Assembly (NCBI GenBank): GCA_964621615.1
Contig: CAZUMW010000005.1
Location: 85,068-149,067 of the forward strand
DNA length: 64,000 nucleotides
Direction: 5' to 3'
DNA from: CAZUMW01 sp964621615
GTDB lineage: Bacteria > Desulfobacterota > WTBG01 > CAIYCZ01 > CAIRTM01
A program made the position numbers and the translations under genes. The notes under the pieces are model-generated. The model had not been told where the DNA came from, did not search any database, and saw nothing but the letters and a program-made list of their open reading frames with translations. The first letter of the stretch is position 1, and each line of letters starts with the position of its first letter. Positions 36,282-46,125 of the stretch are shown piece after piece.

Positions 36282-36331
36282 TGTCAACAAAAGATGAATT
36301 AAAAACTGTGCCATACAGGAGGGGTGTCATT

Positions 36332-36847
36332 ATGCAAGATAGAATCAGCTCTATAGAAATTGCGCTTGAAAATGAAACAAAAGAGCGCGAATTTTATCTT
36401 GAAAACAGCCGGCGCACAAAAAACAGTGCGGGCGCTGATATGTTTGCAACAATAGCCCGTGATGAGGAGGAGCACTATAATCGCTTGAAAGAGCTGCATG
36501 AGAAGCTTCAGCAAAAGCGGCAGTGGCCGGAGGATGTTACGCCTATCCAAAGCGGATTGAATGTTAGGCAGGCTATAGGGAAGCTGTCTCAGGCCGGCAA
36601 AGATCAGGCGGCCGTCGATGCCGACGACATTGCTGCGATAAAAAAAGCCATAGAGTTTGAGACAAGCGGCTATAATCTGTATGCAAAACTGCGCGACAAC
36701 GCGGAAACAAAGCCAGAGCGTACGTTCTTCGGCATGCTCGCATCCTTTGAGAACGAGCACCTCAATTCCCTTAAAGAGTCTCTTCTGTTTTTTGAAGATC
36801 CGGCCACGTGGTATGAACAGCACGAGAAGCCGCATTTTGAAGCGTAA
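36332..36847 (+). CDS. Rubrerythrin-like ferritin-fold protein without rubredoxin domain
   Basis: From the ATG at 36332 (CAGGAGGGG upstream) the protein is 171 residues. Two helical pairs carry the di-iron ligands: IALENETKEREFYL with ARDEEEHYNRL, and KAIEFETSGYNLYA with SFENEHLNSL. No CxxC rubredoxin domain is present, which distinguishes it from classical rubrerythrin. Such proteins reduce peroxide using a separate electron donor. An upstream ATG at 36308 is less likely. Confidence 0.85.
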   Translation: MQDRISSIEIALENETKEREFYLENSRRTKNSAGADMFATIARDEEEHYNRLKELHEKLQQKRQWPEDVTPIQSGLNVRQAIGKLSQAGKDQAAVDADDIAAIKKAIEFETSGYNLYAKLRDNAETKPERTFFGMLASFENEHLNSLKESLLFFEDPATWYEQHEKPHFEA

Positions 36848-36942
36848 CCAGCGTGTGAGTACAAAATAAGTATCAGGCTTGCTTTGTGGTGGTGTCACAG
36901 CAGGCAACTGTTTTATTATCCCTTTGTTCGGAGCTGATCTCA

Positions 36943-38640
36943 ATGGCAATAGATGTAACGGTAAAAATAGGGGGCGAAGCCGGTCAGGGCATTCAAACGG
37001 TCGGCCAGCTGCTGGCTCAGGTGTGCAGGAACGCCGGCTTGTATGCTTTTGCAATTAACGATTTTGAATCGCGCATACGGGGCGGTCACAGCTTCTGCCA
37101 GCTTCGTATAAGTGATGGCCCGGTTGATGCTCCCGCAGCTGCCGTTCATCTGCTTGTCTCCATGAACTATGAGACCTTTAATCTGCATAGGGGTGAAGTT
37201 GCCAAGGACGGGCTCGCAATCCTTACCGAAAAAGCAGATGAACGTGATGGGATTCTGAATCTGCCGGTCAGCGATCTTGCAAAGCAGGCGGGAAGCCCGA
37301 TAACGGCAAACACCGTTGCTGCCGCTGCAGCGCTTGGTGTTTTAGGCGCTCCGCGTGATCTGTTAACAGAGGTGCTCGAGCAGCGGTTTGGCGGAAGCAA
37401 TGGAAAAGTTGCCGAACAAAACAAACAGGCAGCCGGGCTGGGGTATGAGGCAGTGCAGGATAGGCCGTTTGCGTACCGGTTCTCATGGGAAGGCAGCGAT
37501 AAAACGATGCTGATGGCTGAGGGTAACCAGTCAATCGCCCTTGGGGCTCTTGCGGGGGATTGCCGCTTTGCCTCGTTTTACCCCATGTCGCCGGCGACCG
37601 GTATTATGCGGCATCTGGCTGCGCATCAGGATGATCTTCCGGTGGTTGTCGAGCAGGCTGAGGATGAGATAGCCGCTGTCAATATGGTCATTGGTGCAGC
37701 CTATGCAGGCGTACGTTCGATAACCGCCACATCCGGGGGCGGCTTCTGTCTGATGTGTGAGGGGCTCGGCCTTGCCGGTATTTCAGAAACGCCTCTTGTC
37801 ATTGTCAACGCCCAGCGACCCGGCCCGGCAACCGGGCTCGCGACCCGGACCGCCCAGGGCGATTTGCAGTTTGTTATTCGGGCTGCTCAGGATGATTTTC
37901 CACGGTTCGTTTTCGCACCGGGATCATTCCAGCAGGGGTACGCAACAACTGCCCGCGCTCTTGCGCTTGCTGAAAAGTATCAGACACCCGCTGTCGTGCT
38001 CGTTGATCAATATTTTAATGATTCGCTGCAGGTAACGGACAAACCCTTTGCAGCACCGGATATTGTTGAGCGTTTTATCGATACGGACGAATCACTTGAT
38101 AATCCTGAACAGTATCGGCGATATGCTCTCAGCGGGGACGGCATTTCGCCCCGCGCTTTGCCGTGCCGTGGCAGGGCGCTTGTCACCGCGCTCGGAAATG
38201 CACACGGCGAAGACGGTCATCTTTCGGAGTCGGCTCAGGACCGCACTGCCATGGTAAATAAGCGGGCGCTCAAAATGCGCTCAATGCTTTCGGAAATGCT
38301 GCCCCCTGAAACCGGGCATCCTGGTGCATCCCTTCTGCTTGTATGCTGGGGATCGCTGAAGGGGATCGTTCGAGAGGCGGTTGAAATGATGCGCAGCAAA
38401 GACATTGATGCCGGCTGGGTCCATTTTTGCGACATATGGCCGTTTCCGGCCCGCGACGCACAAGAGATCGTGAGTAAGGCCGAGCGATTCATTGTTGTGG
38501 AACAAAACAGCACCGCACAGTTTGCACAGCTGGTGCGGCAGGAAACAGGGCTTGTCCCCTCAGGAACGGTTCTCAAATATGACGGGCGACCGTTTTACCC
38601 ATCGGAAATAGCCCTTACCGTTGAGCAGATGGAGAAATAA
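36943..38640 (+). CDS. korA: 2-oxoacid:ferredoxin oxidoreductase alpha subunit
   Basis: From the ATG at 36943 (GGAG upstream) the protein is about 565 residues. The N-terminal gamma-like domain has GGEAGQGIQTVGQLLA and FESRIRGGHSFCQLRIS; the alpha domain follows with EGNQSIALGAL, MSPATGIMRHL and ATSGGGFCLMCEGLGLAG. This fused gamma-alpha arrangement with a separate beta subunit is typical of KorAB enzymes oxidising 2-oxoglutarate or similar acids to acyl-CoA with reduction of ferredoxin. Substrate preference cannot be set from sequence. Confidence 0.92.
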   Translation: MAIDVTVKIGGEAGQGIQTVGQLLAQVCRNAGLYAFAINDFESRIRGGHSFCQLRISDGPVDAPAAAVHLLVSMNYETFNLHRGEVAKDGLAILTEKADERDGILNLPVSDLAKQAGSPITANTVAAAAALGVLGAPRDLLTEVLEQRFGGSNGKVAEQNKQAAGLGYEAVQDRPFAYRFSWEGSDKTMLMAEGNQSIALGALAGDCRFASFYPMSPATGIMRHLAAHQDDLPVVVEQAEDEIAAVNMVIGAAYAGVRSITATSGGGFCLMCEGLGLAGISETPLVIVNAQRPGPATGLATRTAQGDLQFVIRAAQDDFPRFVFAPGSFQQGYATTARALALAEKYQTPAVVLVDQYFNDSLQVTDKPFAAPDIVERFIDTDESLDNPEQYRRYALSGDGISPRALPCRGRALVTALGNAHGEDGHLSESAQDRTAMVNKRALKMRSMLSEMLPPETGHPGASLLLVCWGSLKGIVREAVEMMRSKDIDAGWVHFCDIWPFPARDAQEIVSKAERFIVVEQNSTAQFAQLVRQETGLVPSGTVLKYDGRPFYPSEIALTVEQMEK

Positions 38641-38642
38641 TA

Positions 38643-39497
38643 ATGCCAGAAGCTGCCGATTTTGACAGCACGTTTGAAAACAAATGGTGCCCTGGGTGCG
38701 GGAATTTCGGAATACTGAATGCTATGAAAAAGGGCCTTGCAGCCGCCGGCATCCTTCCGCATCGGATTCTTATTGTTTCAGGAATAGGGCAGGCGGCAAA
38801 AACCCCGCATTTTTTGAAATGCAATTATTTTCACGGCCTTCACGGCAGGGCGCTTCCGGTGGCAACCGGCGCAAAGATAGCACATCATGCGCTAACCATA
38901 CTGGTTAACACCGGCGACGGTGATTGCTACGGTGAAGGCGGCAACCACTTTATTACTGCGGTACGCCGAAATATTGATCTCACTGTCCTGGTACATAACA
39001 ATAAGGTGTACGGGCTGACAAAGGGGCAGGCTTCGCCTACCTCTGACCTTGACATGAAAACCCGCGCGCAGCCGCACGGCGTTATTCTTGAGCCGTTTAA
39101 CGGCCTGTCAGTCGCGCTTGCGCTGCAATGCGGATTTGTGGCCCGCGGCTACTCCGGCAATCTTGACCAGCTCAGCGGGCTTATTCAGGAAGCAATAGCA
39201 CACAACGGCTTCAGCCTTGTCGATATACTGCAGCCCTGTGTTTCCTATAATCATATAAATACCTACCAGTTTTACAACGACCGGGTATATGATCTTGCAG
39301 AGCAGAATCACGACAGCTCGGATTATGCAGCGGCCTGCGAGAAAGCGCGAGAGTGGGGGGACCGAATTCCCACCGGCATTCTGTACAAGAAAAAAAGCGA
39401 CAGCTTTACCGATAAGATACAAACGCTGCAGAAAGGCCCGCTGCTTGACCGTGAATACGACAAGCAGAAACTGGATGCTATTTTGGCTCAGTTGTGA
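38643..39497 (+). CDS. korB: 2-oxoacid:ferredoxin oxidoreductase beta subunit (TPP)
   Basis: The 284-residue protein has the TPP-binding motif GDGDCYGEGGNHF followed by VLVHNNKVYGLTKGQASPTS, and an N-terminal WCPGCGNFGIL plus CNYFHGLHGR. It starts two bases after korA and forms the catalytic heterodimer with it. No delta-type ferredoxin subunit is adjacent, so an external ferredoxin would accept electrons. Confidence 0.93.
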   Translation: MPEAADFDSTFENKWCPGCGNFGILNAMKKGLAAAGILPHRILIVSGIGQAAKTPHFLKCNYFHGLHGRALPVATGAKIAHHALTILVNTGDGDCYGEGGNHFITAVRRNIDLTVLVHNNKVYGLTKGQASPTSDLDMKTRAQPHGVILEPFNGLSVALALQCGFVARGYSGNLDQLSGLIQEAIAHNGFSLVDILQPCVSYNHINTYQFYNDRVYDLAEQNHDSSDYAAACEKAREWGDRIPTGILYKKKSDSFTDKIQTLQKGPLLDREYDKQKLDAILAQL

Positions 39498-39582
39498 TAT
39501 ATCTTTTTCGTGTCCGAAACAAGCTGATGAAGCCATGACAAATGGATTTATACACAGATGAAACAGGAAGGAGAGCTTAAAA

Positions 39583-39849
39583 ATGGGTGACACAGAAAAG
39601 AAACATATCCCGCTGCCGAAAAATACCAGGGCTTTTTTTTGCGGTGAGTGCGGCGCCGTCGCACTTGATGAAAACAATATCTGCAAACCGCAGGGACGGG
39701 GCACGAAAGCGGACTGGTGCGGAACCGGAAGCGGTCGCATTCCTGAATCATGCCACAATAAAGTACACACGCTCCGCTTTAAGTGTAAAAACTGCGGCCA
39801 GGTAGCGGTTAATCCGGAGCTGCTGTGTGATCCTGAAAAGATGCAATGA
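39583..39849 (+). CDS. Small zinc-ribbon-like protein
   Basis: The 88-residue protein has CGECG near residue 20, CHNK and CKNCGQ near 60-75 and a final CDPEKM, giving a probable zinc ribbon with extra cysteines. A GGAAGGAGAG ribosome-binding site is well spaced. It follows korB by 85 bp and precedes a strong terminator, so it probably belongs to the korAB transcript. Function unknown. Confidence 0.7.
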   Translation: MGDTEKKHIPLPKNTRAFFCGECGAVALDENNICKPQGRGTKADWCGTGSGRIPESCHNKVHTLRFKCKNCGQVAVNPELLCDPEKMQ

Positions 39850-39873
39850 TTTATATGTGGTATAATAAAAAAA

Positions 39874-39908
39874 ACACAGCCGGGGAAACCCCGGCTGTGT
39901 TTTTTTTT
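39874..39908. terminator. Strong bidirectional intrinsic terminator
   Basis: ACACAGCCGGGG and CCCCGGCTGTGT form a perfect 12-bp stem with an AAA loop, preceded by an A-run and followed by eight T residues. It ends the korAB transcript on the plus strand and the FG-GAP gene on the minus strand. Confidence 0.92.
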
Positions 39909-39948
39909 GTCCTGTGTACATTGCGCAAAAGGATTGTTAAGCGCGTGT

Positions 39949-42900
39949 TTACTTGAACAGGTATATCAGCCTCGGTGTTGCCGCTTCTGGGCCGTAAACG
40001 GTTGTGGTTCCATTTGCGTCAATATCTTCCAGCTTGTAATAATATGTCTTTCTGTTTTTCACGCTGTCATCGATAAGTTCATAGGTAGCACCTTCGGTCG
40101 GTGAGCCGTTTGAGGCTATAATTCCGGCGTTAATTTTTTCATAGCCGCCGTTTGCTGTTTCAGACCGGTAGACATTGAATCCTGCATTATTTGTTTCTGC
40201 AGCGGTTGACCAGGTTATAACTACCTGATTGCTGCCTGCATCGACAGCAAAACCCGTCAGCTCGACAAGCGTCTTTTCTTCGCACACGCAATTGTTGCAC
40301 ACCCAGTCGCTTCCGTAAAGGTCAACGCAGGTGGCATTGTCACCATCACACTCTTCGCCCTCCTCAATGATACCATTGCCGCACACAGGAGGCGGAGGTG
40401 GAGTGTAGGCGCCGTTTTCATACACAAATATGGAGCTTGACTGCAGCGTATTATCTGTTTTGTCAACACTGGTATCATATATAACCGCGACAATATCCTG
40501 GTCGCCGTCCCCGTCTATATCATAAATTTCAGCTTCACCGGGCATACATCCGGGATCTTCATACAGTGCTGCGCGGGAATAATACAAACAGTTGTCCGAA
40601 GACCCGTCAGATTCATAGTAATAGAGAGCGCCTTTACCGTCGCCGGGAACAACCAGTTCGGGATAGCCGTCCTCAATAATATCGCCCGCACGAACCTGAC
40701 CCGGCGAGCCCTGGCTGTAAGGACCGCCTGCACGGTCAACCGCATACACATCATTTGCCACCGCAGCCGGATCGTAGGGGTCAAGAAGCGGATCGCCGGT
40801 GTCTATTGAAACGGGTCCCCACTGTGCACTGTTTTTGGGATCATCGGGAAGGTCAAGATAATAAATACCGGACGGCCAGATTCGATCCTGGTACGTGCCG
40901 TCAGGTTTATAATCCTGATGATTATGATTGCTGAACAGTAACTCATCGGATCCGTCATTGTCAATATCTGAGGCGATGACTTCCATGCCCTTACCCATGG
41001 GGTTCGGCGAAGTATACCAGTTGTCTATGGTGTAATAATTCCAGGTGCCGTATATGTCGCCGCCGGGTCCGGGGTTTTCACACCACACAAGGCTGTCGCC
41101 CCGGGGGTTGCCCGGACCTTTAACAATAAGGCTGCCGGAATCCTGGATAAAAAACTGCGGTGCGACAAAATCAAGGTCACCGTCACCGTCGATGTCCATC
41201 ATGTTGAACAGGAATCCTCCTGCCTCCCCGACAGTATAAGGCCCGGAAAAACCGGAAGGATACGTGACAAGATCGGTCTCCTTTTTGAACCACTCGGCAA
41301 ACATGTATGGCTCACCCGTATTCTGCCAGTCAAACATATTTATTTTTGTTGTCATGAAATCGTCGAGGCCGTCTCCGTCAATGTCCAGAAATACAGCGCG
41401 GTGGTAGCTGCCGATGCCGTCGGTGCAGTCTGAGCCGAAACAGGGCGGCTGCGGCTTCGATGGGTCAAACTGTCCCTGATATATGGTTCTGACGATCCAG
41501 TTCGAGGCAAGGGTAATGTCTCCGCCCTGGTTTTCAAGATAGTAGATGCCCTCCTGATAACCGGTAAACCATCCGGCAAGAAAGTTATCCATGATCATGA
41601 TGTCTGTGTCGCCGTCGCCGTCAATGTCCCTCAGCAGCGGGTCATTGGGGAATGCAAAATCTCCGGTGGTGCCGGTTGGATGAATAATCGATTGTGTCCA
41701 GGAATCCAGATTGGCCCCGTCCCAGGTATATACTGCAACGGCACCATCTTTGATAGTAAAATCGGTGCTCAGACCGACGCCGGATGTGCACACGATGTCG
41801 GTGATGCCGTTATCGTCGATGTCGCCAACTGCGAGGAATGCTGCACCTAGGAATCCGGGCTCACTGTCATCGACCGGAAGTGGGGTAGTTATGCCGGTGA
41901 CGGTATGACGGGTAAAGGCATCCACAACGGACTGATCTGCTGTTACGGATACACAGGGCTGAGACACGAGGCGGTAAATTTTGGCACCGCCGGCTGTCGG
42001 GCTCTCATCACCTTTAAACCCTGAAAAATTAACACTCGATGCCACTACATACAGTGAGCCGCCGAAATGTACAAAGGACTCAAACTGCAGGATATCGCCG
42101 TCACTAAATCCGGTTCCGGTAAGCCTGGTCCAGGTGAGGCTGTCTGCAGGGCCGGTAGCCTTCCACAGGTCGGCCCCATTGTGGTCCGGATACGAAAGAT
42201 TATTAATAATGGTCCCCGCATAGAGCGTGGAATCGTAATTATACAGGATTGCGCCGAGGTTGCTGTGGTCGCCCCACCCGTCAACATATCCGGTATTGTT
42301 GTCGCCGCCGACCGCATAGGTCCATGCATCATCGGCAGATGAGCCGGTTTCGGAGCGCATGATGCGGCAGCCTTCCTCGAGCCGTACCACACTGACAAAG
42401 AGATTATCGTCATAGGGAGCAAAGCTCCATGCCTGGAAATTTGCATTGAAAAAGCTTGTCATTCCCAGGTTGCCGAATCCGTTTTCGTTGGTCCCGGTTT
42501 CATTTTCATCGACAAAATAATCGACGATTAAATCCCAGCCGGATGTCTGCAGCTTTGCAACACGTGCCCCTCTGCCGTTACAGCCGCTCGAGCCGGTGCC
42601 GCCGGTGAAAAGGGCTCCGTTGAAAATTTCCATGTTTGTTGAGCTTGAGCACACCGGATTGCCGTTTCTGTCTGTTAATCCCGTAAGCGGGCACTCTTCA
42701 TCCGGTATAGGGGTGCCGTCAGGTTCGTATCCGTGAAAAAGGTTAAAGCTGTAATCAGAGGTTGGCACCCAGTTAACGCCGTCTGCTGTTTTCCACACAC
42801 GGGTCCCATCTTCATAATTGAGGCCGATCGTCGCGTACAGCTCACCTTCGTAAATTTTAAAATCGACAATAGATTTGTTCCATACTTCGCCGAATCCGTT

Positions 42901-43881
42901 TTCGTCTGTGCCGCTGATGATAGTATAGCTGTCGCCGGCTGCAACAGGCGGAATAACGATATCGGGCCGTCCGAAATCGCCGGGTATCCTGAGGCGGGTT
43001 TCTGCGCAAACCGTGTATTCATCAAGGTTTGCCATTTCGTTCTGCTGAACGGTCAGCGTGTCCGCGGTGTTTGAAATGATATCAAACAGCCTGATGCCCG
43101 GAGTGCCGGCATCGGTCAAACCGGTGCTGTTGTTATAGGTGGCTTCAACTCGCAGAACACAGCCTGCCCACTGATCGACAGCCCAGCTTTTAGTGCTGTC
43201 TGTAATGGTCGCCGTATATGCAGCGTCGCCGTCAGCGCAGTCTGACATGCCGTCGATTGCTCCCGATTCTTCAGCATCGATTGTATGTGAAACAATCGGC
43301 TCCCAGGTGCTGTTGTCAAAGCGCCAGATTTCAAGGCCGGTTGATCCGTACAGCTGTGCGCCCTGATAGCCGGAAGAAACAGCTACGTACAGCTTGCCCT
43401 GAAATTCGACCATATCACCCCAGATATTTTGCCTGACATGAAATTTAGCATCATATTGGGGGGCAAAGCTTCCTGGTTTTAAATAGCTGTACCGCTCCAC
43501 GTCAGTGAAACCGGGTACCGATATCTGTGTCCAGCCGCCGGCACTGTTTGTTTTCCAGATTTCAAAGCCGGTATCATCATTTCTGGTTATTGCATACAGG
43601 CTGCCGAGGTAGGGTTTTAAAGCGACAATGCCTTTATTGCCGGCGTTTCCGAACCCCGGTTCATTAACGCGCTCCCATACCGAACCGTCATCTGCCGTTA
43701 TTGTTTCAAGTGCGCCGGGGTTGTAGTATAGCTGTCGTTCACCTGTGGCAAGCGATGTTCCCGACCAGAAGAAAATCATAAAGAGTGCAAAAAACGCAGG
43801 GGTTATTCTAATATTTTTCCAATAACCCCTGAATATATCGTATAATCTTGTTATCTGAAGTGTTGACTTGATGTGTTCCAT
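39949..43881 (-). CDS. Large secreted FG-GAP/VCBS repeat protein with Cys-rich and fibronectin-like C-terminus
   Basis: The 1310-residue protein has a signal peptide (FFWSGTSLATG). The first 600 residues are a repetitive WD/kelch-like beta region with repeated GLEIWR, GFEIWK and similar segments. Residues about 650-1170 carry at least six calcium-type DIDGDGD/DIDNDGS FG-GAP motifs. A Myxococcus-type CGNGIIEEGEECDG motif near 1190 is followed by a fibronectin-III-like domain ending YGPEAATPRLIYLFK. That C-terminal module is shared with the hydrolase at 49607. A surface adhesin or matrix protein is likely. Confidence 0.82.
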   Translation of the reverse strand: MEHIKSTLQITRLYDIFRGYWKNIRITPAFFALFMIFFWSGTSLATGERQLYYNPGALETITADDGSVWERVNEPGFGNAGNKGIVALKPYLGSLYAITRNDDTGFEIWKTNSAGGWTQISVPGFTDVERYSYLKPGSFAPQYDAKFHVRQNIWGDMVEFQGKLYVAVSSGYQGAQLYGSTGLEIWRFDNSTWEPIVSHTIDAEESGAIDGMSDCADGDAAYTATITDSTKSWAVDQWAGCVLRVEATYNNSTGLTDAGTPGIRLFDIISNTADTLTVQQNEMANLDEYTVCAETRLRIPGDFGRPDIVIPPVAAGDSYTIISGTDENGFGEVWNKSIVDFKIYEGELYATIGLNYEDGTRVWKTADGVNWVPTSDYSFNLFHGYEPDGTPIPDEECPLTGLTDRNGNPVCSSSTNMEIFNGALFTGGTGSSGCNGRGARVAKLQTSGWDLIVDYFVDENETGTNENGFGNLGMTSFFNANFQAWSFAPYDDNLFVSVVRLEEGCRIMRSETGSSADDAWTYAVGGDNNTGYVDGWGDHSNLGAILYNYDSTLYAGTIINNLSYPDHNGADLWKATGPADSLTWTRLTGTGFSDGDILQFESFVHFGGSLYVVASSVNFSGFKGDESPTAGGAKIYRLVSQPCVSVTADQSVVDAFTRHTVTGITTPLPVDDSEPGFLGAAFLAVGDIDDNGITDIVCTSGVGLSTDFTIKDGAVAVYTWDGANLDSWTQSIIHPTGTTGDFAFPNDPLLRDIDGDGDTDIMIMDNFLAGWFTGYQEGIYYLENQGGDITLASNWIVRTIYQGQFDPSKPQPPCFGSDCTDGIGSYHRAVFLDIDGDGLDDFMTTKINMFDWQNTGEPYMFAEWFKKETDLVTYPSGFSGPYTVGEAGGFLFNMMDIDGDGDLDFVAPQFFIQDSGSLIVKGPGNPRGDSLVWCENPGPGGDIYGTWNYYTIDNWYTSPNPMGKGMEVIASDIDNDGSDELLFSNHNHQDYKPDGTYQDRIWPSGIYYLDLPDDPKNSAQWGPVSIDTGDPLLDPYDPAAVANDVYAVDRAGGPYSQGSPGQVRAGDIIEDGYPELVVPGDGKGALYYYESDGSSDNCLYYSRAALYEDPGCMPGEAEIYDIDGDGDQDIVAVIYDTSVDKTDNTLQSSSIFVYENGAYTPPPPPVCGNGIIEEGEECDGDNATCVDLYGSDWVCNNCVCEEKTLVELTGFAVDAGSNQVVITWSTAAETNNAGFNVYRSETANGGYEKINAGIIASNGSPTEGATYELIDDSVKNRKTYYYKLEDIDANGTTTVYGPEAATPRLIYLFK

Positions 43882-44195
43882 TTGTTCCCCTCCAAAAAAA
43901 TTGTTTTTTATTCAGTTTTTATTTTATTATAGTACCGTATATGTGGATTGTATTTTTATAATTTCTATGATTAACTCCTGGACAGACCATTAGCTAAACG
44001 TGTTTTCAGAGTATTTACTCATATTTTACTGTCCGATAAAAAAATCCGCAAGAAAAATATTCGAAATTTGAACTAAAACAATTAAGAAATTTACCTAGTC
44101 TATTCTAGGGCATAAACCTATTTTGTATAAAAATACATCAATTATTAATATATTGATTTAAAAAATTTTTCATTTTTTTTGGATAATCATTTGTA
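43882..44195. other. AT-rich divergent intergenic region
   Basis: These 314 bases separate the FG-GAP gene and the sensor kinase gene and should contain both promoters. No clear palindrome, small ORF or RNA gene was recognised; several A/T tracts suggest curved DNA. Confidence 0.5.
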
Positions 44196-46100
44196 TTGCG
44201 GTTGAAAAAATTATATGGCATACCGCTTGTGGAAAAAAGATTTGCCCGAGGCAATCCGGTAAAAATCATGCATATAGTTCCCTATAGAAAAAAAATAATC
44301 AAATCACTTTTTATAGAACCTGCTTTTATAACCAAAATAACGCTTATTGCGGCTACTGCTATCAGTCATGTATGTGCATTTATTTTTCTATACAATACCT
44401 ATGGTAAAGGACTCGCCGCTCTTTCCATTCTCCCGGTGAGCGTCTGCGGGTGGTTTTACGGTGTACGGGGAGGGGTTTTTGCCGCCGTGCTGGCTCTTCC
44501 GGTAAATCTTTCCGTCATCAATCTTTTCAGTTCGTATGCGCTGCGCACCTATATTATGGAAGGAGGGGCGCTTGCAGGCATGATCGCTCTTTTGTTTGTG
44601 GGCGCTGTTGTAGGGAGGGTGTCAGAGCTGAGTGTTCGTGTGAGGAGGGAATTGAAAGAGCGAAAAGAGGCGGAAACCGAACTGCGGAAGACGAAAGAAT
44701 TCCTTGAAAACATTATTGAAAGCTCTCTTGACTGTATCGCCGTTACCGATGACAAAGGCTACATTACCCGTGTTAACCGCGCTTTTCTGGATATGGTCGG
44801 CTACACCTATGAAGAGGTGCTGGGAAAAGGAATGTATTATTTTTTTCTCAGAGGCCCCGGAACCTATGAATCGACAACAGGGCAGAAAGTCACTCTGGAC
44901 GAAGCTTTTTTTGTTGAGGCGGCAAAAACCATTGATACGCTGATGACCAGGGGGATTATATCAAGCTGGCAAAGCTATTATATTTCAAAGGATGCGCTGA
45001 TTATTCCTGTTGAGCAGACTGCTGTGCTGCTGAAAGACAAATCGGGGACCCAGATAGGGTCCGTGGGTATTATCAGGGATATAACCGAGCGCAAAAAAGC
45101 CGAAGAGGAACTCAGTGCAACGAGCCAGAAGCTGAGCTCTCTTATTTCCTCATCTCCGCTTGCAATTGTTGTTCTTGACCCTCAACTGGCAGTGACGCTC
45201 TGGAACCCGGCAGCGGAAAAAATTTTCGGATGGTGCGAGCAGGACGTGGTCGGTTCAGCTGTCCCGTTTGCACGCAGCAGCGGAGGCGAATGCTCCCGCT
45301 TTCTGAAAGATGTTGTGCGGACGATGCAGGGCAAAGAAACCGAGCTTCGAGTTCCCCGCAAAGACGGCACGATAATAGACGCCGCCGTTTCCGCAGCCCC
45401 TCTTCGTGATGAAAGCGGACATGTTACCGCAGTAATGATGATCCTGTCGGATGTGTCTGAGAACAAGCGCCTTCAGCGTGGAATACTGGACGTGAGCGGC
45501 AGGGAGCAGACGCGTATCGGCCTTGACTTGCATGACGGGCTTGGCCAGGTGCTGAGCGGCGTCAGCTTTATGGGAAAAGCACTTGAGCGGAAGCTTGCCG
45601 ACAAAGGCCTTGAGGAGGTTGAGGATGCCAGTGAAATCACCAGGCTGATCAATGAGGCTATCAGCCAGACGCGGAGCGTTGCCCGCAGCCTGTATCCGGT
45701 AACGCTCGAATCCGACGGTCTCATGGCTGCGCTGGAAGAGCTTGCTGCGCACACTGAAAATTTGTTTAACATCTCGTGTGATTTTACTTATAATGAACAG
45801 CTTCTTGTTGACGACAATACCGTGGCGCTGCATCTCTACCGTATCGCTCAGGAAGCGGTAAACAATGCCATCCGTCACGGAAAGGCACGGCATATTGTCA
45901 TTTCGCTTCAGGCAGGTATCAAAAATGTGCTGAAAATATCCGATGACGGAACAGGTTTTAATACCGCTGAGGCTGAGCGCACAGGCATGGGCATCGACCT
46001 TATGAACTACCGTGCGAACATGATCGGGTCTTCTATTGCCATTGAAAGCACTCCCGGAAGCGGGACGTCCATAACCTGCGCGTTTGGATCCGATAGATAA
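44196..46100 (+). CDS. Membrane PAS histidine kinase, NarX/HisKA_3 type
   Basis: The 634-residue kinase has four to five hydrophobic segments in its first 150 residues, then two PAS domains (about 165-300 and 305-420), and a HisKA_3 dimerisation domain with LDLHDGLGQVLSG (phospho-His). The ATPase domain has AQEAVNNAIRHG and SDDGTGFN. The start is uncertain: the TTG at 44196 opens the frame, but an ATG at 44268 is also possible, and neither has a strong ribosome-binding site. It pairs with the LuxR-type regulator at 46126. Confidence 0.87.
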   Translation: MRLKKLYGIPLVEKRFARGNPVKIMHIVPYRKKIIKSLFIEPAFITKITLIAATAISHVCAFIFLYNTYGKGLAALSILPVSVCGWFYGVRGGVFAAVLALPVNLSVINLFSSYALRTYIMEGGALAGMIALLFVGAVVGRVSELSVRVRRELKERKEAETELRKTKEFLENIIESSLDCIAVTDDKGYITRVNRAFLDMVGYTYEEVLGKGMYYFFLRGPGTYESTTGQKVTLDEAFFVEAAKTIDTLMTRGIISSWQSYYISKDALIIPVEQTAVLLKDKSGTQIGSVGIIRDITERKKAEEELSATSQKLSSLISSSPLAIVVLDPQLAVTLWNPAAEKIFGWCEQDVVGSAVPFARSSGGECSRFLKDVVRTMQGKETELRVPRKDGTIIDAAVSAAPLRDESGHVTAVMMILSDVSENKRLQRGILDVSGREQTRIGLDLHDGLGQVLSGVSFMGKALERKLADKGLEEVEDASEITRLINEAISQTRSVARSLYPVTLESDGLMAALEELAAHTENLFNISCDFTYNEQLLVDDNTVALHLYRIAQEAVNNAIRHGKARHIVISLQAGIKNVLKISDDGTGFNTAEAERTGMGIDLMNYRANMIGSSIAIESTPGSGTSITCAFGSDR

Positions 46101-46125
46101 TACATGCACAGGAGGAGCGGCTCTT

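Noticed and set aside
36299..37054. 251-codon minus-strand ORF opposite the rubrerythrin-like gene and korA
   Set aside because: It is antisense to two clear genes with strong motifs and ribosome-binding sites.
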